Below the pieces are notes generated by a model. It searched no databases. It was not told the DNA's origin and worked only from the letters and a program-made list of their open reading frames with translations. The position numbers and the translations under genes are program-made. DNA of 19,562 nucleotides from an uncultured Lachnospiraceae bacterium (GTDB lineage Bacteria; Bacillota; Clostridia; Lachnospirales; Lachnospiraceae), in NCBI GenBank assembly GCA_945834545.1, contig CAMAHO010000019.1:1-19562 (forward strand), read 5' to 3'. Numbering within the stretch: position 1 is the stretch's first letter; every line of letters starts with the position of its first letter. Shown here piece by piece: positions 1 to 7,641 of the stretch.

Positions 1-969
1 CTGGAGATTCTGGTGATTGATGATGGCTCCCCGGACAGAAGCGGGGAGATTGCCTTGGAGTTGGCCCAGGAATACTCCTTTTTAAAGGTGATTCGAAAAG
101 AAAACGCGGGGGTAGCGGCGGCGAGAAATACAGGAATCGAAGCGGCCACAGGGCAGTGGCTGTACTTTGTAGACTCGGATGATTGGCTGGCAGAGGGAGC
201 CATAGAGGCCATGCTGGGTGCGGTGAAGAAACATCCCGCGGCAGACATACTTTTGTTTGACGCCTGGCAAAACGAAGGGGATAAGGAAACCTCTTGGGAA
301 CACTTTCGGCAGGGGAGGTTGTTTGAAACCAGAGAGGAAATCCTGTGTCTTCAGAGAGGGATTCTGTATTTCCCTGTCTGTCAGCCTGAGACCAAGGTGC
401 CCTTGGCGGCACCCTGGGACAAGCTTTTTAAGAGGTCCTTTCTACAGGCTAAGAACCTGCGTTTCCGGGAGGAGCTTAAGGTATTGGATGATATGATTTT
501 CAGTATGGAAGCTTTTGGAGAGGCAGGACTGGTGGCCTATGAGAAGAAGAAACTCTACCATTACCGCTATGTGCCCACCTCCATTACCAATAGCTATAAG
601 CCCTACCGAATCAACAAAGACAGGCAGGTATGGGAGTATATTGCATCGTATATTGAGGAGAGGGAAAAACAGCACCTGTACTCACAGGAGGAGCTGGAGA
701 AATTGCGACAGGCTTTTTATTGCCGGGTGATGAAGTCCTTTAGCATCTGCTGCAGACTTTGCTTCTTTCACAAGGACAATAAAAAAAGCTTCCTTGAGAA
801 GCTGTCCTTTGTCCGGGCGGTGCTTCGCAAGGAGCCGTATCGCTCCGCTTTTGAGAAAGTGGATTATTCTGCATTGGAATGGCGCTTAAAGTGTGTCTTT
901 CTTGCAGGCAAAACCCATCTCGCTCTGCCGATTTATCTGCTTCATCTGGGGCAGAGCTTGTTAGGATAA
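1..969 (+). CDS. GT2 family glycosyltransferase, 5' end off the window
   Basis: A family 2 glycosyltransferase that would transfer a sugar from a nucleotide sugar to a surface-glycan acceptor on the cytoplasmic face of the membrane. The frame is open from base 1. A GTG at position 13 is not a credible start because the text before it (LEILVIDDGSPDRS) is already inside the GT-A fold. Roughly 30 residues, including the first beta strand, should lie upstream of the window. Visible motifs are the DDG of the nucleotide-binding loop at the left end, NAGVAAARNTGI, and the metal-binding DSDD in YFVDSDDW about 60 residues in. Further on, DDMIFSMEA fits the second catalytic region. No membrane helix is evident at the C-terminus. 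The stop TAA at 967-969 lies 42 bp from the stop of the convergent glycosyltransferase. The family is secure; the donor sugar and acceptor cannot be read from sequence. Confidence 0.9.
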   Translation: MEILVIDDGSPDRSGEIALELAQEYSFLKVIRKENAGVAAARNTGIEAATGQWLYFVDSDDWLAEGAIEAMLGAVKKHPAADILLFDAWQNEGDKETSWEHFRQGRLFETREEILCLQRGILYFPVCQPETKVPLAAPWDKLFKRSFLQAKNLRFREELKVLDDMIFSMEAFGEAGLVAYEKKKLYHYRYVPTSITNSYKPYRINKDRQVWEYIASYIEEREKQHLYSQEELEKLRQAFYCRVMKSFSICCRLCFFHKDNKKSFLEKLSFVRAVLRKEPYRSAFEKVDYSALEWRLKCVFLAGKTHLALPIYLLHLGQSLLG

Positions 970-1011
970 ATCCAGCTCGCCACATACAGAGCTTGCCGGG
1001 ATGAACTTATC

Positions 1012-2124
1012 TCAGAGAGTCTGCTTGGATAATTTAGCTCGGGGTTGTTCGGTGGCCTCTTGCTTGCAGTGCATAATGGCATCTGCCAAAGCCTGCGCAT
1101 CTCCCATAGGAACAAAATAGTGATTTTGATCAGCTGTAAAGAGCTCATGGTTTGCGGGACTATCCCCCAATACCATGGGCTTTTTCATTGCTTCATAGAT
1201 ATAGGCCTTGCCGGGAATGGTGCGCCTTGCCTTTTCGATGCTTCCGTGGAAGTGCCCTGCCAGGCATAGGTCGGCGTAGGAAATCATAACCGCTAACTCC
1301 TCCTGGGGAAGCCAGTTTAGGTAGTGGATATTCTCTCCCTGGGGCAGAGTGGAATTTGACATAGGGCCGATGAGTACAAAGGCCAGGTCAGCCCTGTCTT
1401 TCAAAAGGTCCACTGCTCCCAGGATGATCTCAACTCCCTGGAGCGGCAATACGGAACCAAAATACAGCACCACATATCGGTCCTTCAGGTAGTCTGGACG
1501 GGAGGACTGTCTTGGATAATAAATCCGGGTGTCAGCCTCTAAGTACAGAGTCAGCAATTTTTTAGCATCGGCGCCAAACTCCTGATGGAAGTAGTCGCCG
1601 TGGGCCTTGGTATCTGTCAGAATGAGATCCCCTTTTTGCAGGGTATAGGTATCCAGCTTGTGCAGAAGTCTTCCCAAGAGGGAATTGGGGCGAAAGCGTT
1701 TTCGGTCCAGACAGAAGGTGTCATACAGGGAGATGAAGAAATCCTGAATGACGAAGGCCTTCTCCAGCTTCCCACCAATGAAAGGGAAAATGAGCTGAGG
1801 TGCAAATCCAACAAATATCGTATCAAAGCCCTTGAGAGAGGAAAAAAGCAATCGACCGTACACCCTAAGTAGCCTTGTGAGGTAGGTCCTTCCTCTGTCC
1901 CCTATCACAGACAGGTCGGCACCCTGTTCTTGCAACAGTTTAAGTTCCTGGCTGTTTCGAATATAATCTATGTTTTTGGTGGTGATAAACAACACCTTCT
2001 TACCCTGGACATGGGGAAGTAGGGAATGGATGGTGGAATGTAATGTGGTTTGGGCAGAGTGCCGGGTGTCCTGAGCACTAGGGAATCTATCCTGGGTGGA
2101 AACGGATGTCGTACTGTCGGGCAT
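1012..2124 (-). CDS. GT-B (GT4-like) glycosyltransferase
   Basis: A retaining-type GT-B glycosyltransferase of about 370 residues, expected to add a sugar to a surface glycan in the cytoplasm. The N-terminal Rossmann half starts near GKKVLFITT after about 40 polar, Ser/Thr/Gln-rich residues. The C-terminal half begins with the glycine-rich strand-loop FGSVLPLQGVE (about 222-232) and carries the donor-site segment PGKAYIYEAMKKP (about 304-316), followed by a Glu in NHELF. A TTG at 2133 would extend the protein by three codons. I prefer ATG at 2124 because GAGGA lies 9 bases upstream of it, whereas it would abut the TTG directly. The gene is transcribed toward the GT2 gene and divergently from ugd. 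An imperfect palindrome (ATTCCA-TAT-TGGAAT) sits at 2155-2169 just upstream. Family assignment is good; substrate unknown. Confidence 0.85.
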   Translation of the reverse strand: MPDSTTSVSTQDRFPSAQDTRHSAQTTLHSTIHSLLPHVQGKKVLFITTKNIDYIRNSQELKLLQEQGADLSVIGDRGRTYLTRLLRVYGRLLFSSLKGFDTIFVGFAPQLIFPFIGGKLEKAFVIQDFFISLYDTFCLDRKRFRPNSLLGRLLHKLDTYTLQKGDLILTDTKAHGDYFHQEFGADAKKLLTLYLEADTRIYYPRQSSRPDYLKDRYVVLYFGSVLPLQGVEIILGAVDLLKDRADLAFVLIGPMSNSTLPQGENIHYLNWLPQEELAVMISYADLCLAGHFHGSIEKARRTIPGKAYIYEAMKKPMVLGDSPANHELFTADQNHYFVPMGDAQALADAIMHCKQEATEQPRAKLSKQTL

Positions 2125-2216
2125 ATTTGCCAATCCTCGTCTTTCTGTTTTTATATTCCATATTGGAATTTTATATACGCCTTGAAAACTATCTCATGGT
2201 ATCACGGAATGTTTCC

Positions 2217-2254
2217 AAAGGCAATATGCTACGCTTGACCCATATATTGCCTTT
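2217..2254. promoter_or_regulatory. 11-bp inverted repeat over the ugd promoter, candidate operator
   Basis: The arms AAAGGCAATAT (2217-2227) and ATATTGCCTTT (2244-2254) are perfect reverse complements separated by 16 bases. The -35 hexamer of the proposed ugd promoter lies in the centre, and the right arm fills the -35/-10 spacer. This is the geometry of a repressor operator. There is no U-tract, so it is not a terminator. The binding protein is unknown, and a role in the divergent glycosyltransferase gene is possible. Confidence 0.45.
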
Positions 2255-2262
2255 GTGATAAA
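2235..2262 (+). promoter_or_regulatory. Candidate sigma-A promoter for ugd
   Basis: TTGACC at 2235-2240 is a good -35. After 16 bases comes GATAAA at 2257-2262, preceded by TGT (an extended -10, TGn). Transcription would begin near 2269, giving a leader of about 23 nt before the ugd ATG. The ugd ribosome site is GGGAAGGA at 2277-2284. Read by eye, not scored. Confidence 0.5.
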
Positions 2263-2291
2263 CTGAACTTAATTGTGGGAAGGATTATGAA

Positions 2292-3458
2292 ATGAAAATT
2301 ACAGTGATAGGAATGGGTTATGTGGGCCTGTCTAATGCGGTGTTGCTGGCAGTGCATCATGAGGTGATGGCGGTGGATATCCTGCCTGAAAAGGTGGATA
2401 TGATTAACGCAGGCCGTTCCCCGATTTCTGACCCGGAAATAGAACAGTACTTAAAAAGGGAGGACTTAAACCTAAAAGCCACCCTGAATTACGAAGAGGC
2501 TCTAAGAGAGGCGGATTATGTCATTATCTCTACCCCTACAAACTATGACCCCAAGCTGAACTTTTTTGACACCTCCTCGGTAGAGCAGGCCATAGAACAA
2601 GTGTTAGCCTGGAATCAGACGGCGGTTATGGTGATCAAATCCACCATACCGGTAGGGTATGTGGAGAGTGTGCGCAAAAAGTATGAGACGGACAGGATTT
2701 TGTTTGCCCCAGAGTTTTTGCGAGAGGGGAAGGCCCTATATGACAATCTGTATCCCTCTCGAATCATAGTCGGGGAAAAATCGGAAAGAGCCAGAGTGTT
2801 TGCGGAATTGTTGACAGAAGGGGCTCTGAAAAAGGATGTTCCGGTGCTTTTTACCAATCCTACGGAGGCGGAAGCCATCAAGCTTTTTGCCAATACCTAC
2901 CTGGCTCTCCGCGTGGCTTATTTTAATGAGCTGGATTCCTATGCGGAGATTAAGGGGCTGGATACGGCCCAGATTATCCAAGGCGTATGCATGGACCCCA
3001 GAATCGGGGATTTCTATAACAATCCCTCCTTTGGCTACGGGGGCTACTGCCTGCCTAAGGATACGAAGCAGCTTTTGGCCAACTATAAGGATGTACCGCA
3101 GAATCTGATGACGGCTATCATTGATGCAAATACCACCAGAAAGGACCACATTGCCGAGCGAATTATTGAGAAGAATCCGGGTGTGGTGGGAATTTACAGG
3201 CTGACCATGAAGACAGATTCGGATAATTACCGTCAATCTGCCATCCAGGGCGTCATGAAGCGAATCAAGGCAAAGGGAATTGAAGTCATTGTGTACGAGC
3301 CCACCTTAAAGGAGGAGGAGTTCTTCCGCTCCAAGGTGATTCGTGATTTGGAGGAGTTTAAAAACCGGGCAGACATCATTGTGGCCAATCGTATGACTCA
3401 GGAGCTGAAGGATGTAAAGGCTAAGGTCTACACCCGGGATATTTTCACCAGGGATTGA
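2292..3458 (+). CDS. ugd: UDP-glucose 6-dehydrogenase
   Basis: Oxidises UDP-glucose to UDP-glucuronate with two NAD+, in the cytoplasm, giving a precursor for acidic surface polysaccharide. The 388 residues have the family's three parts. The N-terminal NAD-binding domain starts with ITVIGMGYVGLSNA (about 3-16) and contains the STPTNYD segment. The central helix carries EAIKLFANTYLALRVAYFNE with catalytic Lys197 and Asn201. The C-terminal domain follows the catalytic Cys253 in GYGGYCLPKDTKQL. The length fits the short form seen in Gram-positive capsule loci. The ATG at 2292 is preceded by GGGAAGGA at a suitable distance. A 126-bp gap separates it from rfbC, so the two may or may not share a transcript. 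The call is firm; the fate of UDP-glucuronate (used directly or converted to galacturonate) is unknown. Confidence 0.96.
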   Translation: MKITVIGMGYVGLSNAVLLAVHHEVMAVDILPEKVDMINAGRSPISDPEIEQYLKREDLNLKATLNYEEALREADYVIISTPTNYDPKLNFFDTSSVEQAIEQVLAWNQTAVMVIKSTIPVGYVESVRKKYETDRILFAPEFLREGKALYDNLYPSRIIVGEKSERARVFAELLTEGALKKDVPVLFTNPTEAEAIKLFANTYLALRVAYFNELDSYAEIKGLDTAQIIQGVCMDPRIGDFYNNPSFGYGGYCLPKDTKQLLANYKDVPQNLMTAIIDANTTRKDHIAERIIEKNPGVVGIYRLTMKTDSDNYRQSAIQGVMKRIKAKGIEVIVYEPTLKEEEFFRSKVIRDLEEFKNRADIIVANRMTQELKDVKAKVYTRDIFTRD

Positions 3459-3527
3459 GTGGAAAATTTACCAAGGATGGAACAAGTCGTTGGTACATAA
3501 TAAGGAACTTTTAATCGCGACGATATT

Positions 3528-3533
3528 TATAAT
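3528..3533 (+). promoter_or_regulatory. Possible -10 element upstream of rfbC
   Basis: A perfect TATAAT lies in the AT-rich 126-bp gap between ugd and rfbC. No convincing -35 is found 16-18 bases upstream (the text there reads GAACTT), so this could be a weak or activator-dependent promoter, or chance in AT-rich DNA. Confidence 0.3.
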
Positions 3534-3584
3534 AGATTAAGAAATAGTGTACAAAATAAGTAAGAAAGTGTAGAGGTATACAAA

Positions 3585-4163
3585 ATGGGAAAAATTAAAG
3601 TGACAGAAAATTGTAACGGAATTGAAGGATTAAAGGTGATTGAACCAACCGTTTTCGGAGATGCCAGAGGCTACTTTGTGGAGACTTACAATTATAACGA
3701 CTTCAAGGAAGCCGGAATCGACTGTGTCTTTGTACAGGACAACCAGTCCGCGTCTAAAAAGGGCGTTTTAAGAGGCCTTCATTTCCAGATTCATTATCCC
3801 CAGGACAAGCTGGTACGCGTGATTCAAGGGGAAGTGTTTGATGTGGCAGTGGATTTGAGAGAAGGCTCCAAAACCTTTGGAAAGTGGTTTGGGGTGGTGC
3901 TTTCCGCTGAAAATAAAAAGCAGTTCTTTATTCCCAAGGGTTTTGCCCATGGCTTCATTGTCCTGTCTGATTATGCGGAGTTTTGCTATAAGGTGACAGA
4001 TTTTTATCATCCTAACGATGAGGGCGGTCTGCTTTGGAAAGACCCTGCCATTGGGGTGGAGTGGCCTATGCCGGAGGGCATGACAGAGGAGGACCTGCTT
4101 CTGTCTGACAAGGACACCAAGTGGGAAGGCCTGGAAGCCTATAAGAGGGATAGAGGTATTTAG
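3585..4163 (+). CDS. rfbC: dTDP-4-dehydrorhamnose 3,5-epimerase (RmlC)
   Basis: Catalyses the 3,5-epimerisation of dTDP-4-keto-6-deoxyglucose to the L-lyxo form, step three of dTDP-L-rhamnose synthesis. The 192-residue length is typical of this cupin family. The family signature GVLRGLHFQ carries catalytic His66. FCYKVTDFY contains the conserved Tyr135, and LLSDKD near the C-terminus carries the Asp (about 177) that assists the His. The start ATG at 3585 follows AGAGG. The other rhamnose genes (rmlA, rmlB, rmlD) are not in this window, so the enzyme must rely on distant partners or serve a different 6-deoxyhexose. The polymerase gene begins 45 bp downstream with no terminator between them, suggesting co-transcription. 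Confidence 0.95.
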   Translation: MGKIKVTENCNGIEGLKVIEPTVFGDARGYFVETYNYNDFKEAGIDCVFVQDNQSASKKGVLRGLHFQIHYPQDKLVRVIQGEVFDVAVDLREGSKTFGKWFGVVLSAENKKQFFIPKGFAHGFIVLSDYAEFCYKVTDFYHPNDEGGLLWKDPAIGVEWPMPEGMTEEDLLLSDKDTKWEGLEAYKRDRGI

Positions 4164-4208
4164 TAGAACCAACAGTTACCTTGTGAATGGAATGAGAGGT
4201 CCGAAGAA

Positions 4209-5819
4209 GTGGAAAATAGTGAAAGCTTGCGAATCAAAAAAGGAATCTATACCATCTGTTTTGTATTAATGTGTCTGATTGATCAAATAAGAGGAAGCGC
4301 AACCGGCAGGGTACAGTTTGTTGCAGCAAACTGTCTTGGCTTATTGATTGCCGTAATTATCCTATCTGCATACCATTGGAGGGATTTTTTGAAGCTGCCG
4401 TATTACCTATGGGCAGGTGTCTTTTTTGTTGGTTTTAGTCTTTCCGTTCCATATGCACAGGCGAATTATCCTTATTTATGGAAATGGATTACAGCTGGTA
4501 TCAATGTAGGTCTTTATGGATTGATTGTAATTCGAATCCTGTATCGAATAGTTGCGGAAAAATGGCGGCCTCGTATAAGAAAACCCTGTTTTATTCTTTG
4601 GATTGTAATGATGGTGGGTATGGTGATTTCACGTAATGATTCTGTCTGGCCATTGTGGTTTCTTGCAATGTTTGGGAGTTTTTACCTGACGGATTTCACA
4701 AGTGAGGAAAAGGATGCTGTCTGTGACAGCATGATGAATGGCGTTATTATCGGCTTTTGCATTCTTCAAGGTTTTGCGACTATGTATCGGGCGTATGACA
4801 CGGTTCGTTACACCGGTATGTACACCAATAGCAACATAAATGCCCTATTTTATATGATGGTTCAGCTGGCGTTTTTAGGAAAGTGGTATAAGTTTGTACA
4901 AACCAAAGCAGCATATTTTTGGAGAATACTGGCTGCTATGGGCAGCGGTGTTATGCTCACCTATTGCTTTTTAACCATAGGAAGACTGGCGTTGGGCGTT
5001 ATGATTGTCAATGTCCTTGTACTTGCGTACTTGCTCTTCAAGATGGAAAAGCAAAAAAAACTTCTTCGTTTCGCAAGCCGTGTGCTGCTTGTCTTTCTTG
5101 TAGCCGTGATATCCTTTCCTGCGGTGTTTTACAGCGTAAGATGGATACCTGCCTATTTTAATTCGCCTATGACGTTGGAGGGAGATGAACCCAATAAAAT
5201 TCGTGAGTGGGCCAGCCCTGAAGACGAACGTTATGTGGAAATGGATGAATTGCTGGAGCAGTCTTTAGATCGCATCCTGCGATTATTGATTACTCCCAAT
5301 ACCATAAATATTGTGGATGTTGTTATGCCTCCCCTGAAGGCATACGCAATGGGAGTTCAGGAGGATTCTGCTGAGGAGGACTTGATTGGGCCCGGTGACG
5401 TTCCGGAGACAGCTTTGCTGGAGGGGGAAGACGCAGCCAACTCTTTCCGATACCGTTTCTTAATCTATAAAACTTATTTTGGCAGACTCAATCTTTGGGG
5501 ACACACTTATGCGGAGAATACCGGTGTTTGGGTAACGCCAAGTTACCACGCACCTCACGCCCACGATTTGTTCCTTCAGTATGCCTATGACTTTGGTATT
5601 ATAATAGGAATTCTGTTTCTGGTTGATGCTGTCCTTGTTCTCTTCTTTTTGTGGAAAAAGAGCACACAAAAGGGGGGCGGCAATTGGAAGTACGCGGTGT
5701 GCTTTTTAAATGTATTTGCCTTTATCGCATTTGGCCTATTCGAGAGAGACTGGAATGTAGCTACTCTGCCTTTAACCTTATTCTTTATGGCTCATTACCC
5801 AGTTTTTCGCGAGGAATAA
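4209..5819 (+). CDS. Wzy/WaaL-type O-antigen polymerase or ligase, membrane protein
   Basis: A 536-residue multi-pass membrane protein with about ten to twelve predicted helices. It probably polymerises or ligates glycan repeat units on the outer face of the membrane. A motif RYTGMYTNSNINALF (about 200-214) resembles the NxN loop of Wzy_C proteins. A large extracytoplasmic loop (about 316-440) is acidic and ends in the ligase-type signature PHAHDLFLQYAYDFGIIIG (about 449-467), in which His450 or His452 and the spaced glycines match the WaaL/Wzy_C pattern. The start is GTG at 4209 with GAGAGG upstream. By eye it is more A/T-rich than ugd and rfbC, compatible with separate acquisition. Polymerase versus ligase cannot be decided by sequence. 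A tandem-repeat array begins 8 bp after its stop. Confidence 0.8.
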   Translation: MENSESLRIKKGIYTICFVLMCLIDQIRGSATGRVQFVAANCLGLLIAVIILSAYHWRDFLKLPYYLWAGVFFVGFSLSVPYAQANYPYLWKWITAGINVGLYGLIVIRILYRIVAEKWRPRIRKPCFILWIVMMVGMVISRNDSVWPLWFLAMFGSFYLTDFTSEEKDAVCDSMMNGVIIGFCILQGFATMYRAYDTVRYTGMYTNSNINALFYMMVQLAFLGKWYKFVQTKAAYFWRILAAMGSGVMLTYCFLTIGRLALGVMIVNVLVLAYLLFKMEKQKKLLRFASRVLLVFLVAVISFPAVFYSVRWIPAYFNSPMTLEGDEPNKIREWASPEDERYVEMDELLEQSLDRILRLLITPNTINIVDVVMPPLKAYAMGVQEDSAEEDLIGPGDVPETALLEGEDAANSFRYRFLIYKTYFGRLNLWGHTYAENTGVWVTPSYHAPHAHDLFLQYAYDFGIIIGILFLVDAVLVLFFLWKKSTQKGGGNWKYAVCFLNVFAFIAFGLFERDWNVATLPLTLFFMAHYPVFREE

Positions 5820-5827
5820 CCGTGGGT

Positions 5828-5880
5828 GGTCCCGGGGCGCGGTCCCGGGTGGTCCCGGGTGGTCCCGGGTGGTCCCGGGG
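5828..5880. repeat. 10-bp CCCGGG tandem repeat
   Basis: Five units of GGTCCCGGGT or GGTCCCGGGG: one at 5828-5837, a 3-base interruption CGC, then four head-to-tail units at 5841-5880. Each unit contains the self-complementary CCCGGG. The array is far richer in GC than the flanking genes. It lies between the polymerase stop and the first tandem membrane-protein gene. Unit length 10 is not a multiple of three, and no coding role is likely. Confidence 0.9.
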
Positions 5881-5912
5881 ACGTAAAAAAGTGGTTTTTT
5901 TAGTGTCCCCGG
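5875..5912. repeat. Two-tier hairpin, GGGGAC/GTCCCC type
   Basis: An outer 8-bp perfect stem CCGGGGAC (5875-5882) with GTCCCCGG (5905-5912) encloses an inner 7-bp stem TAAAAAA (5884-5890) with TTTTTTA (5896-5902) around a GTGGT loop. The T-run could help end transcription of the polymerase gene, but it lies inside the structure rather than after it, so this is not a canonical terminator. It shares the GGGGAC/GTCCCC theme with the palindromes at 9187-9294 and 10262-10327. The remaining bases to 6009 hold no recognised gene. Confidence 0.7.
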
Positions 5913-6009
5913 TGGTCCATGATAGTCGCGCAAAGGAAAGCTGCGTAGTAGCAAGAAAGAAGGAATATCGCAAGGAATCCATGCGATTCAACAAAGGTGT
6001 GCCATACTT

Positions 6010-7608
6010 ATGTTTTACGCTCAAAATGACGACAACTTAATGAATGCGATTTTAAATGGCAGCTATCTGGGACATACCGATAGTCATGCCTTTTTTGTGA
6101 ACGCGCCTGTAAGCAATGTGCTGCAGCTGCTCTATTCTATCGTGGGGTGGATTCCCTGGTATCCCCTAATGCTGCTGGCAGCCATTTGTCTGCCTCTTGG
6201 GGTCTTCGTTTTTCGGGAAAAGGAGAAACGAGACCGTTTGGTGTTGTTTGCACTCTTTCTGCCGGTATTTCTGCCGGCTTTGTTTGGCTTCACCTTTACC
6301 ACTGCTTCGGCAATGCTGGTACTTGTAGGCCTGGGAGCCTTTTTGCTGAGACGGGAGGAGGTGCTGTTTCCGTCGCTCTGTATGGCCTTTGCCTACTGCT
6401 TGCGAAGCGAAATCTTTGTGGTGGGCTGCGCCTTTCTCTTGGTGGCGGTGCTTCACAGATTGTTGGAGCGAGAGTGGAAAAATGTAGGCAAGACGCTGGG
6501 CTGTATGGTGGTGCTGGTGGCTGTCTTTTTTGGACTAAACAGCCTGATGTATCGCAGTCCCCAGTGGCAGCAGTATCAGGAGGTCAACGAGAAGAGGGTT
6601 GGCATTTATGACTATACCTGGTATGTGCCTTATGAAGATGCTCCGGAACTATATGAAAAATATGATGTGAGCTACGAGCAGTATCTGCTGGTAGATAACT
6701 ATGCTATGGCTATGGAAGCGGCGGACTGGTCCCAGCTGCTGTCCAAGGTGGACCAGATTCAAATTGAGTATGACGGAGATTACAGCCTGGAAGGTCGGTT
6801 GAAACGCGACCCCCTGCTTACCCTGCGAGTGGGGTTTTACAGAGTGCGCCATACCTTTGCGGATTTGTTCTGGCCCTTTGGAGCCTTGGTGCTGGCTTTG
6901 TACGGGGGCTTGGGGATTGCCATACTTTGCTCCAAAAGGTGGCTGGTTGTGATTCCCACGGCTTGCCTGCTTATGGGACGGACTATCATTTGGATGTATT
7001 TGTTGCTTCGGGGGCGCTTTCCGGACAGGGTGTACCTTTCCATTTGTGGTATGGAATGCATTCTTCTGGCGGGAATGCTGTGGAAACTTTTGCCTTCGGT
7101 AATCTGGAAAAAGTGGGGGACTATTGCCCTGGCCGGAGCCTGTGCACTTTGCGGACTTTGGCAAGGAACCACCGTGATACTACAGCAAGTGGACCACGCA
7201 AAGATTGAAAAGTCCTATGAGATACTGTATCAATACTTGGAAGAGCATGAGGACAACACGTATTTACTGGACGTGCGCACTATGCTGGGGGATACGGGGA
7301 AGGTCCTTGACTTTGACACAACCCAGGACAATTATTTTCAGCTGGGGGGCTGGATTTCAGCCTCGCCGGTATTGCAGGAGAGAATGGAGCAGGTGGCTTT
7401 GGCGGAAGGTGTTACGGATAAGCCTGTGGACGGAGCGGATTTACTTCGCTATGGTAGTCGGGTGTACTTTGTGGTAGAGGAAACCCGGGGGATGGACTGG
7501 ATGTCCACCTATATGGCTGCCAGATTCCCCGGTACAAAGATGGAAGTGACAGAGCGGTTAGCCGGCGAGGACAGGGTGTTTTTGATTTGCAAGGTGAAGG
7601 GCAACTAA
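6010..7608 (+). CDS. Multi-pass membrane protein, possibly GT-C-like, first of a tandem pair
   Basis: Not assigned to a named family. The 532 residues start at an NDD motif (MFYAQNDD) followed by GHTDSHAFF and WIPWYPL. About nine hydrophobic segments follow in two blocks (about 51-69, 76-96, 100-114, 122-148, 161-180, then 282-307, 311-333, 341-358, 370-390). A soluble loop lies between (about 181-275, with YDYTWYVPYEDAPELYE), and a C-terminal soluble domain of about 130 residues ends the protein. Acidic residues in an early outer loop followed by many helices recall GT-C glycosyltransferases, but this is inference. The paralogue downstream shares the YDY-W-VPYED, CLR-E and GRFP blocks. The ATG at 6010 has AAAGGTG 10 bases upstream; the frame is open back to 5926 but encodes only polar residues there. 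No first membrane helix precedes the NDD motif, which is odd. Possibly truncated. Confidence 0.75.
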   Translation: MFYAQNDDNLMNAILNGSYLGHTDSHAFFVNAPVSNVLQLLYSIVGWIPWYPLMLLAAICLPLGVFVFREKEKRDRLVLFALFLPVFLPALFGFTFTTASAMLVLVGLGAFLLRREEVLFPSLCMAFAYCLRSEIFVVGCAFLLVAVLHRLLEREWKNVGKTLGCMVVLVAVFFGLNSLMYRSPQWQQYQEVNEKRVGIYDYTWYVPYEDAPELYEKYDVSYEQYLLVDNYAMAMEAADWSQLLSKVDQIQIEYDGDYSLEGRLKRDPLLTLRVGFYRVRHTFADLFWPFGALVLALYGGLGIAILCSKRWLVVIPTACLLMGRTIIWMYLLLRGRFPDRVYLSICGMECILLAGMLWKLLPSVIWKKWGTIALAGACALCGLWQGTTVILQQVDHAKIEKSYEILYQYLEEHEDNTYLLDVRTMLGDTGKVLDFDTTQDNYFQLGGWISASPVLQERMEQVALAEGVTDKPVDGADLLRYGSRVYFVVEETRGMDWMSTYMAARFPGTKMEVTERLAGEDRVFLICKVKGN

Positions 7609-7641
7609 TTACGACGGAAGGAAACAGGAAGAGGTAGAGAG

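Noticed and set aside
969..1012. Terminator between the first two convergent glycosyltransferase genes
   Set aside because: The 42-bp gap has only short imperfect complementarity (AGCTC/GAGCT) and no T-run, so I cannot support a terminator.
2736..3236. Minus-strand frame of 166 codons inside ugd
   Set aside because: It lies wholly within a secure dehydrogenase gene, has no ribosome site and resembles no known family.
5651..6040. Forward frame with Gly-Pro-Arg-rich peptide repeats
   Set aside because: It overlaps the polymerase gene in another frame and reads through the CCCGGG array. The repeats in the peptide only mirror the DNA repeat.
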